Shown piece by piece: positions 19,123-27,156 of a DNA stretch of 27,285 bases. The stretch comes from Jimgerdemannia flammicorona (lineage: Eukaryota; Mucoromycota; Endogonomycetes; Endogonales; Endogonaceae). Position numbers and translations under genes: made by a program. The notes beneath the pieces are model-generated. The model was given only the letters and a program-made list of their open reading frames with translations. It had not been told where the DNA came from and ran no database searches. The DNA lies in NCBI GenBank assembly GCA_003990745.1, contig RBNI01000748.1, forward strand, positions 1 through 27,285. Direction: 5' to 3'. Position 1 is the stretch's first letter, and every line of letters begins with the position of its first letter.

Positions 19123-20220
19123 ATGACCACCGAGATCTACAACCGCATCTGCGCTGACATTTGGAATGCCATTGTCAACCGAGCCACACCCCCTCTACCC
19201 CTCATGAATATCCATAGCCTCGCACCCCTCTACTTCATGGAAGCCTGATGGAATGCCCTGAACATGCTTAACGAGGCCCACCAGATCGGACAAATCTCAA
19301 GCTACTACCAGATCGGCCGCCTCCTGGAAGATATGGTCGAACACCACCATGATACAGACATCACTCAGATGTCTCAACACCAAAAGCTCATCGCCCGCAA
19401 ACACCGAGAACTCTTCTATGAGTACAGTACCTTTATTCCCCGCCTCTGAGTTACTACTAGTGAAATGGTTGCTACCCTGTCCTATGGCCAAATCGATGAC
19501 ATGATACAAGAACTCAACCACAAGTATCTCGAGTATGTTCAGACTACCGACAGAACCTTCCCGCACCCCGACGACCACATCCTGCAAATGCCCCAAGTTG
19601 GATATGCCATAAAGGACGTCTATGATATAATCAACTTCGATGAAGACAAAGCAGAAGACAATGATCTCTCTGATGCTGACATGACCTCAAGTCAAGGATC
19701 TCTACCAACCCTGATCACACCGCCAACCTTGCCGATGAACTTACAACAGTTCATAACCACATATGAGACTTATTGGGACAATGATCACTGGCACAAATAC
19801 CAACCTGCATTCACTCCTGATTACTTTAACTACAATGAAGAAACCGGAGAACACAACCTATACCTCCAGACAACCCTTGAGACCGAACCAATGACTCCAC
19901 TATCTGAGTATGAGCAACATGAACTACAGCCGCCAGCTTACTACAACCTCACGACTCATAGTGCTATAACCTATAGAAGGTACGCAGACAGCGAATCCGA
20001 TGAAAGCGAAGACAGCGCACCCCTCTTTCGCCCACCAATACCTTATCCAGCATACAAGACAGACGATGCTATCCTGTGAGATGGAGATGAAGTCCCAATG
20101 TATTATTACCTCAGCCAACAAGGAGAAGTAATCTGCGAACCACTCTTCCTAGATGACTACTTCATCAGAGATGATGTCATTGATGGTGATGTCATCGAAG
20201 ACTACCCAGACAGCACGTAA
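19123..20220 (+). pseudogene. LTR-encoded ORF, 365 residues, unknown function (best-preserved copy)
   Basis: Begins MTTEIYNRICADIWNAIV and ends at TAA 20218-20220 (366 codons with stop). The first ~150 residues look alpha-helical, with a His/Gln-rich part (EHHHDTDITQMSQHQ). Residues from about 170 are acidic and low in Lys, with DEDKAEDND, PPAY at about 275, SESDESED at about 295 and a Tyr/Asp-rich end. No catalytic or membrane motif is seen. Three stops interrupt it: TGA at codons 42 and 109 (CGA in other copies) and TGA at codon 319 (TGG in element 1). The remaining frame, including 19465-20076, is clean. Cytosolic or nuclear location is likely from the lack of a signal peptide. A Gag accessory, a regulator or a transduced host gene are all possible. 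Confidence 0.8.
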
Positions 20221-20283
20221 ATCTATAAATAGATTAGCAGTCATAGTATAGTTAGATTAGCCTTGTATGACGTGACTGTGAAC

Positions 20284-20290
20284 TGACTCA
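20284..20290 (+). promoter_or_regulatory. TGACTCA bZIP-type site upstream of TATA-2
   Basis: Perfect TGACTCA about 120 bp upstream of TATA-2, with a related CGACTCAGC near 20350. Element 1's 3' LTR has CTGACTCAGCAG at the same place. It matches the AP-1/Gcn4 consensus, but binding is inferred only. Confidence 0.45.
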
Positions 20291-20409
20291 ACAGTCAGAC
20301 GATCTCTTGACATATCAGATCACACTTGTACTACGTGACTGCATTCCGACTCAGCAAAGCACTTAGTGCTATATCTATATCTAGCATAGTCCAGATAGCC
20401 CCTCACTAG

Positions 20410-20417
20410 TATAAATA
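20410..20417 (+). promoter_or_regulatory. LTR TATA-2 box, element 3
   Basis: TATAAATA followed by a C-rich run, present in all six LTR copies and fragments here. It is the presumed genomic promoter. Confidence 0.65.
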
Positions 20418-20532
20418 CCCCCTCCCCCAGACCTCAGAATCTCAGACCTGAACAATCCGAACACAACTCCTGAGCACTTCTCCAATATCCCTTCACACAA
20501 CTACTCCTAGTATAGCAATATCATAAATAGCG

Positions 20533-20538
20533 AATAAA
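20533..20538 (+). terminator. LTR polyadenylation signal, element 3
   Basis: AATAAA 123 bp downstream of TATA-2. The placement suits a short R region. Confidence 0.55.
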
Positions 20539-20718
20539 CCTATTTAATAACCCACAAACCACTCTTAAGTAAATCTGCTCCCCATTAGGTCCTACTCCTA
20601 ACCCCGTCACGAAATTTCCTAATTGGGTATTGTCTGCAGCGATACGCCAATTCAACTAAGCTGGTCTTAGTTTCTTGAACTTCCTGAAATATAGAAAATC
20701 CTGAACATCCAGAACTAG

Positions 20719-21858
20719 TCTGAAAGAGGACTTTGGTTGAGACGTCAACCCGATCTAGAAATCAATAAGCATAGAGGACGTACTCCATACGAAATTGATC
20801 TTGACTATAAGAAAACGGTCTTCCAGAATATCCAGAACTTCCAGAAAACCCTTCCAGAACTACGTAACGGTTACCCTAAAAAGCAACCCTCTTACAACTT
20901 GGTAGTAGCGGTTTACAATCCAATTCCGCTTCAAGATGCTTCCTCACCCCACTACAAACCCTTCTGTGAATTCCTACAAGTTGGTATAAAGCCCAACCTC
21001 TGACCTGGAATTTATTGTAAACCATCTGACAATCTGGAGAGAATTGAACCTGACGTACAAGGGCAATTTGACCTCCACACCTGCAACAAGTGGGATAAAC
21101 TTCATTCAAAGAAAGAAGTACTCTGATTAAACCAGCAAATAGGTGAAACCCTATTCACCGAACTCCTTGCACTATACCCAGTAAGTCAAGATGAAGAAGG
21201 TCTTATAGAAGTCTTCTTTACTCTTCTCAACAAGAGTTTTGTCAGCTCCACAAACCCGAGCGACCTAGGACAACCAGCAGCAGTCTTTCTAGCCTTAGTT
21301 TCTCATGAAGCCCAAACCTCTGTAGTCAAGTGGCTCAACTCTACCGACTTTCACTGAACCAGAACCAAGACTGCATTATACTACCGATTCCAGAACAGTA
21401 AGGCCTGCCATATTCTTAAGGAAGAAGCAAGAGAAACTCTTCATCAACTACCTGATCCTGAACCTGAAGCAGGCCCTGCTACAGTCCTACCTGAATCTGA
21501 AACCAATACTGAACCAGAACTTGACTTTGAATTAAGTCCATCTGAAATCAGATATACAACTGATTCTGTCTACTTCGACACTGAGCAAACCCAAATACAC
21601 GGGGACCAAACTGAAGAAGAGGAGGAGTATCTCAGTGAATTCGATCTCAGATACACCACCGAAGGAGACATACCTCCATCAGGACAGAATACACCTACAC
21701 AGTAACAGACAGCCATTTATCAAGCCCTTACTCCAGATCCACAACTATTACTCCAGCAACTTACACAGACCCAAAGAACACCATCACACTCTGCACCAGT
21801 ACCTCAAGTAGTACCAGTAACACCACTACCAGTAGTTCAACCGCCTCCAGTAAACAAC
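20719..21858 (+). pseudogene. Element 3 gag N-terminal region (open frame with no AUG)
   Basis: The frame opens after TAG 20716-20718, passes through the LTR end (20896) and PBS, and continues in phase into the gag core. It holds four stops: TGA at 21001, 21124 and 21355 and TAA at 21703. No ATG occurs in this frame. The region from TATA-2 to 20737 appears to have no ATG in any frame. The deduced protein has a globular-looking part (GETLFTELLALYP...LGQPAAVFLALV), then an acidic, Pro-rich linker (PDPEPEAGPA, EEEEEY) and a Gln/Pro-rich stretch before MANQQ. The absence of net indels among copies suggests translation. How it starts (non-AUG, splicing or a lost AUG) is unresolved. Confidence 0.62.
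20900..20911 (+). promoter_or_regulatory. Primer-binding site of element 3
   Basis: TGGTAGTAGCGG, 3 bp after the LTR. It differs from the inferred TGGTAGCAGCGG by one C-to-T change. Confidence 0.8.
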
Positions 21859-22803
21859 ATGGCAAACCAACAGATTATAGACCTCACAGCCCAGGTAGCC
21901 ATAATGGCAGCAACCATTACTGCCTTAGCTGAACAGACCTGACCTACAAAAAATCTGAGTCTACCTACCTTCAATGGTACTGTACAAGAAGTCCAAAGCT
22001 TCATTAGTGTAGTTGACACCAACTTCGAAGCCAATCAATGGACCAATGAATGAGTCGCTGACCGTGTTCTGACAAACAATCAAGACCACACTTTGGAACA
22101 ACTCTTTGCTATCACTACAGCCTATGTCCACTGAGTTGTTACATTCTTCCGAGGACCTGCTGAAGAATGGTGGTGAACCCTTCCTGAAAAACCCCTCACA
22201 TGGGACACCCAACCTGAAGTAGTTGCTCAGAATGCAGCAAATAATGTCCCAGGATATGGAGACCATCCTGCAGCCCCTGGACTTAAACAACTCATGATTG
22301 CTCAATATCGCAGCAAAACCATGATCGCTGAATCCCGAGTAAAACTCCGCAACCTCAAATTCGATGTACATGGCAAAGAGGAATTCGAAACCTTCTGTAC
22401 AAAACTCGAGTCACTCCTGAACACTGTTGGCCTAGGATATATTGCCAACGATGAAGCACGAAATGGTACAAGAGCAGACCATTTATTCGATGCCTTACCA
22501 GAATGGCTTACTAGAAAAATCCGAGAACAAGGATGCCCAGTTGGTTGTGACCACCAACAATGGTGCCTGGCAAGAATCAAGACTATGGTCAAGCGGATCC
22601 TAACAGCTGGACCCATTCTGCCCCGAAGACAATTCAACAACAAGGAAAAAACTTGGACCAAGAAAGAAGAACCCAAGCATGAAGCATCCCGAGCTCCCTC
22701 AACATCCACTTCGTGGACACCCAGAAATCATGAACCCACCCAGCCGAGTACCTTCAAGAAACTCACTAAAGGCGAAAGGAACAAACTTAGAAGAAGCGGA
22801 GCA

Positions 22804-22845
22804 TGCTTCTATTGCCGAAAGACAGGACACATGGCCAGTGTCTAC
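22804..22845 (+). other. CCHC zinc knuckle with lost ligand, element 3 gag
   Basis: C-X2-C-X4-H-X4-Y: the last ligand codon is TAC, whereas elements 1 and 2 have TGC. A G-to-A change explains it. Zinc binding would be lost. Confidence 0.85.
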
Positions 22846-22980
22846 CCTAACCAAAAACCCCGAACAGCAACACGAGCAACTGTTACCACTCTGCACCATC
22901 TCAACAATCTGACCACCAGAATACTAGACTTTGTCAAGTTAAGACAAACTGCTAAGGCCCCAACCAAAGGAAGTCAAAAA

Positions 22981-23331
22981 GCAGCCAGATATGACCTGTA
23001 TGCAGCAGAAGAAGCTACTGTCTGCAACCGAGAAGTCAAACAAGTCTACACAGGAATTAGCATCCAAATCCCTGAAGGATATGTTGGAAGAATATGCTGT
23101 CGCAGCAGCCTAGCATTAAAAGGACTCTCAGTAGAAGGAGGAGTCATTGATGAAGATTATACAGGTGAAATTATTGTCCTCATCTGAAACCACAGTTGGA
23201 TACCCTTCAAGATTCCCATTGGATTCTGTATTGCCCAGATCCTATTTGAAAAAATCGAGTCAACCCTGACAGTCAAGGAAGTCCCGGAACTACTGCCCAC
23301 CATCAGAGGATCAAAAGGATTTGGTTCATCA
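22981..23331 (+). pseudogene. dUTPase domain, element 3
   Basis: All five motifs of the trimeric dUTPase family are readable. Motif I is ARYDLYAA (Gly to Arg), motif II is CCRSSLALKG, motif III is GVIDEDYTGE with the catalytic Asp at 23149-23151 and Tyr at 23158-23160, motif IV is NHSW to GFCIAQILFEKI and motif V is RGSKGFGSSNK (23305-23337). A TGA at 23185-23187 sits between VLI and NHSW. Length is that of a complete subunit. Placement between nucleocapsid and protease resembles betaretroviruses rather than the RH-IN position of lentiviruses. Confidence 0.92.
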
Positions 23332-23547
23332 AACAAGGCCCCAGTCCAACCTACCATGAACAAAGAAGAACAATTCTACAAGAAAATAGAAGATAGATAT
23401 ATACCAAGTGGCCGATGTCCCCATGGCATTAGAATGTACTCTTCCCAAATGATTGATGATTGCTTCTCTTGTGTCAATGAACTGACTCAAAGAAGAACCA
23501 ACAGAAGGAAAGCTCCTACAACTGAAATCACCACCATTGGATCAGAC

Positions 23548-23836
23548 AAATTGCTTACACTTAAAGCTTTTGTCAACCAAGCACCTGTCAAGATCATGAT
23601 AGACAGTGGTACCTCAGGCAACTTCATCAATGAATAAACAGCCAACAGACTCAAGGTCTTCACCTCTCTGGTACAACAAACTCAAGCAGTTGCCACAGCT
23701 GATGGAACATCACATGTCATTAGCAAGGAAGTCCACAATCTACCCTTCCGAATCAGTGACTATTGAGTACATGTTACCCTTCAAATTGTACCACTCCCTG
23801 ACAATGAAATCATCCTTGGAACTCCATGGTTAAAAC
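23548..23836 (+). other. Aspartic protease domain, element 3
   Basis: Catalytic motif IDSGTSGNFINE (Asp at 23602-23604; Ala to Thr compared with DSGASG in element 2) and the flap-distal motif IILGTPWL about 70 residues later. A TAA (23635, from GAA) and a TGA (23764, CGA in element 2) interrupt it. Confidence 0.88.
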
Positions 23837-24276
23837 AAGAGAACCCCATGATTGATTGGGTAAACCATTCTCTGACCATCAAGAAAGGACGCCACAACTT
23901 CAAACTGCAAGGCGAAAAGGACCCACTCAACCCTAGTGACTCTGGACCAAAGATCACCCACATCAACAAGCTATAACTCAAGAAATTGGCCAAGAAATGT
24001 CCGCTCTTTGCTATCTCCATCCGTCCATCCAAAGGAGAACCCGAGAACTCTGAAGAAGACTTTTCCAAAGTTGACAGCTGTGTCAGATCACTACTCCAGA
24101 AATTCCGAGACATATTCCTGAAGAAACTCCCAAAAGGTCTACCTCCAAAACGAGCAGTAGACCATGCTATCAAGACTATTCCAGATGCCAAGCCAGCCTT
24201 CAAGTCAATCTACCACATGTCTCTGAGAGAAATTGATGCACTCAAAAAAGAAATTGACGAACTCCTGGAATAAGGA

Positions 24277-24960
24277 TTTATCAGACCCAGTATATCACCT
24301 TATGGTGCACCAGTCCTCTTTGTTGTCAAGAAAGGAGGAGACCTGCGAATGTGCATTGATTACCATGACCTCAATGAACAGACCATCAAGAACTGTTGCC
24401 CACTACCCAGAATCGACGAAATATTTGATAGGCTTACCAACCCACAATTCATGAGCTCCTTTGACCTGTGAAATGGTTACTGGCAAATTGCCATGAAAGA
24501 AGAAGACATCTACAAGACAGCCTTCCGAACCCACTATGGACATTTCGAATTCCTGGTTATGCCCTTTGGCTTAACTAATGCTCCTGCAACCTTCCAGACA
24601 CTGATGAATACCATCCTGCACCCATACCTGGACAAATTCATTGTTGTCTACATTGACAATATTCTAGTCTTCAGCAAAACCCTGGAGGAACATCTCGAAC
24701 ACCTTGAGCTAGTACTACTGAAACTCCAAGAAAACCGACTCTTCGCAAAACTCAGCAAGTGCGAATTTCTCCTGAAAGAAATCCAATTCCTTGGACACAT
24801 TGTCACACCAAATGGAATCAAAGTGGACCCCAGCAAAATCTCCACCATCAAAGATTGGCCAAGACCCAAGAAGCTGAAAGACCTCCAGTCATTCCTGAGA
24901 TTAGCAAACTATTACAGACGATTTGTTGCCAACTTCGCCAAAATTGCCACTGCCCTTACC
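24277..24960 (+). other. Reverse transcriptase domain with YIDN, element 3
   Basis: [32 protein letters not shown] and YIDN (24649-24660) are present, followed by the connection [12 protein letters not shown]. The second Asp of the YIDD box is AAT (Asn), whereas element 2 keeps GAT. This is a G-to-A change at a CpG (GACGAT to GACAAT). The TGA at 24469 before NGYWQI is shared by all three copies. Confidence 0.92.
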
Positions 24961-25104
24961 CAAATGACCAAGCACAGCAAGAAAGAAGAACAACTCTGGA
25001 CCATGAAACAAGAGAAAGACTTCAACAATCTTGCAAATTGGGGACCCGAACAAGATACAGCCTTTCAAGCATTGAAAGATGCTTTGATAACTACTCCAGT
25101 ACTT

Positions 25105-25470
25105 TAAGCGGCAAATCCTGCCCTACCATATGAAGTTACCACCGATGCCTCTGACCTAGCTCTTGGAGCAGTACTCATGCAAGAAGGACACCCTGTGGCC
25201 TATCACTCCCGCAAGTTCAATGATGCTGAAATCAACTATGCAACTCACGAGAAGGAAATGTTAGCCATCGTAGACACTCTGATCAAATGGCGACCATACC
25301 TAGAAGGAGCACACTTCACTGTATTGACTGACCACAAGTCATTAGTCAACATCAAGACCCAGGCTACCCTTTCCTGAAAGCAAGCCAGATGGATGAAAGT
25401 CCTCACCAACTTTGACTATGAAATCCAGTACCGCCCTGGCAAGGAAAACATTGTTGCCGATGCAATCTCC
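25105..25470 (+). other. RNase H domain, element 3
   Basis: [29 protein letters not shown] and LTDHKSLVN carry the conserved Asp, Glu and Asp. TAA at 25105 and TGA at 25375 bound the clean part. Both stops also occur in element 2. Confidence 0.88.
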
Positions 25471-25716
25471 AGACCGCCCATTGAAGAAGTCATCCAAACT
25501 CTCACCCTGATTACAAACTCCATCATGGAACAAATTATCGCAGCATGCACTGATGATAAGGAAGCTCAAGCACTCCGAGAAATCCTGAACAGTGATGACG
25601 CTGACAAGCATACCTGGTATAATTAATACTAACTCAAGGACAATACTATCTACTACAAGGACAGATTGTATATTCCAAACAACTGAGACCTCCAAAGGAC
25701 AATCCTATTCGAATGT

Positions 25717-26748
25717 CATGATGCCCCTATAGCTGGACATTTAGGATTTGATAAATGCTATGAAGTTATCTCCCGAAACTTCTATTGGCCCTGCATGGCA
25801 GATCAGCTAAAGACCTACATTACTTCCTGTGATGCCTGCCAACACAACAAGTCCTCAACACTAGCAAAACCTGGCCTACTCCACCTGATCCCAGTACTAT
25901 CTGCTAATTGGGAACAAATCTCTATGGACTTCATTGTACAACTACCCCGAACCAAGAATGGGAAAGATGCAATTGTTGTCTTTGTGGACTATCTCAGCAA
26001 ACAAGCTCACTTTGTACCAACCACCACCACTGCAACAGCACCAGACATAGCTACACTCTTGTTTGACAATATCTTCTGCTATCATGATCTTCCTAAGATC
26101 ATTGTTAGTGACCGAGACCCGAAATTCACCAGCCATTTTTGGAAAGCCCTCCATGCACACCTCGGAACAAAACTTGCACTATCTACAGCCTTTCACCCGG
26201 AAACTGATGGCCAAACTGAAAGAATGAACCGAACTCTGGAACAAATGCTAAGGAACTATGTTTCCTACAGACAAGATGATTGGCACGAACACCTCACTGC
26301 AGTCAAGTTTGCCTATAACAATAGCAAGCAAGCCTCTCTTGGAATGACCCCATTCTTCGCCAACACTGGACAAAACCCAAACACTCCTCTGACACTCATC
26401 CGAATTACTGAAGAACCCTCTACAGTCGAAGCGGTTGAAGAATTCTTACTCCGAATGCGTAATCTAAGCCAGATTGCAATTGAGAATTTATCACGAGCTC
26501 AAGATCAACAGTCACAGTATGTTAACCAACATCACCAAGAAGAAACCTTTGATATTGGAGAAAAAGTTCTATTAGACATCCGAGGATACCGAGTTGACAA
26601 CCTCAAGCACAGACCATCTACAAAACTGAACAGCAAGTTCATTGGACCATTTGAAGTCATCTCACAAGTCTCTCCGACCTCCTACAAATTGGCGCTACCA
26701 GATACCATTAAGATTCACCCAGTCTTCAATGTCCAACGTCTTAAGTGA
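25717..26748 (+). other. Integrase domain with GPF motif, element 3
   Basis: The HHCC zinc domain keeps both His (ECHDAPIAGHLG) and both Cys (SCDACQ). The catalytic triad is intact: Asp 25927-25929, Asp 26110-26112 and Glu 26218-26220, spaced D-X60-D-X35-E. The GPF motif (FIGPFEVI) lies near 26637-26660. The segment 25795-26745 is stop-free, the longest clean coding stretch in the window. Confidence 0.93.
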
Positions 26749-26820
26749 TATAATGACAATGATGATAAACTATTCTCGAACCGAACTACAAAACCACCTG
26801 CACCTGTCATTATTAATGAC

Positions 26821-26970
26821 CAAGAAGAATACAAAGTTGAACAAATCCTCAATAAACGTGGCCACAAGAACCACCCCGAGTATCTCATCAAATGGAAAGG
26901 TTATCCGATCCATGATGCAACATGGGAACCTAAGACCAATCTCCAGAATACTACTGACTTAGTTCAAGAA
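26821..26970 (+). other. Chromodomain, element 3
   Basis: [36 protein letters not shown] pattern, C-terminal to integrase and clean from 26749 to the final stop. It defines the element as a chromovirus. (The motif is split here as [18 protein letters not shown] and ATWEP.). Confidence 0.9.
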
Positions 26971-26991
26971 TACGATTCCTTGAACAACTGA

Positions 26992-27156
26992 ACACTGAAT
27001 AGTCCTACACCTATCAGTACAAAACATATATTACCCTCCTGAACATTATAATTATCACAAACCTAATCAAGAACTCAGCAAGACAGAACAAAAGAATACT
27101 GACCCTCTGGAAAAAATAGCAAAACTGAAAGCCAGCCTATTCTCCCCATACCACTG
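26992..27156 (+). other. 3' untranslated stub of element 3
   Basis: Aligns with 5054-5215 of element 1 and stops at CCACTG. The tRNA-like stretch, polypurine tract and 3' LTR that should follow are absent. Confidence 0.8.

Larger units (their letters stand above)
18834..20896 (+). repeat. 5' LTR of element 3 (2063 bp)
   Basis: Begins TGTAAG and ends CTTACA, and is the longest and best-preserved LTR here. It contains two U3 tandem-unit pairs, TGAGTCA/TGACTCA sites, TATA-1 (19047-19052), the LTR ORF (19123-20220), TATA-2 (20410-20417), AATAAA (20533-20538) and R-U5. With TATA-2 as promoter, U3 is about 1.6 kb, R about 110 bp and U5 about 340 bp. Confidence 0.95.
21859..26991 (+). pseudogene. 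Element 3 gag-pol, single frame (Gag, dUTPase, PR, RT, RH, INT, chromodomain)
   Basis: 1711 codons from the MANQQ ATG to TGA 26989-26991, with no frameshift between gag and pol, so Gag and Pol were made as one polyprotein. Order: gag core (RGPAEEWW motif), CCHC knuckle (22804-22845), dUTPase, protease, RT, RNase H, integrase, GPF motif, chromodomain (26821-26970). Sixteen stops precede the end: ten TGA (21940, 22051, 22132, 22174, 23185, 23764, 24469, 25375, 25684, 26746) and six TAA (23635, 23974, 24271, 25105, 25624, 25630). Where other copies can be compared, most TGA stops fall on codons read as CGA or CAA elsewhere. Missense damage includes Tyr for the last knuckle Cys and Asn in the YIDD box. 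Confidence 0.94.
18834..27156 (+). mobile_element. Element 3: Ty3/gypsy chromovirus lacking its 3' end
   Basis: It has a complete 5' LTR (18834-20896), PBS and gag-pol in one unshifted frame to 26991, then 165 bp of 3' untranslated sequence ending at CCACTG (27156), after which homology stops. The last ~300 bp of the internal region, polypurine tract and 3' LTR are absent. It has more CpG left than the other copies, so it seems the least mutated. It carries 16 in-frame stops between 21859 and the final stop and no indel. Confidence 0.93.

Noticed and set aside
20570..20640. Possible intron in the R-U5 leader (GTAAAT, CTAAC/CTAAT, CTGCAG)
   Set aside because: Splice-like words are present, but no AUG precedes them after TATA-2, so removal would not supply a start for gag. 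Kept only as a possibility for a longer transcript from TATA-1.
19123..20896. LTR ORF and gag extension as one fused reading frame
   Set aside because: They share a frame in element 3 (offset 1614), but the offset is 1616 in element 1 and 1615 and 1591 in the LTRs of element 2, and stops separate them. No conserved direct fusion.
22302..22709. Open frame of 135 codons antisense to gag in element 3
   Set aside because: It lies opposite a well-supported gag frame and has no family motif; it is a shadow of the coding strand. The same applies to antisense frames at 23781-24203, 25342-25695 and similar places.
24469..24471. TGA as a recoded sense codon (Arg, Trp or selenocysteine)
   Set aside because: Homologous positions in other copies often read CGA or CAA, and TAA stops also occur. 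Transitions explain it without recoding.
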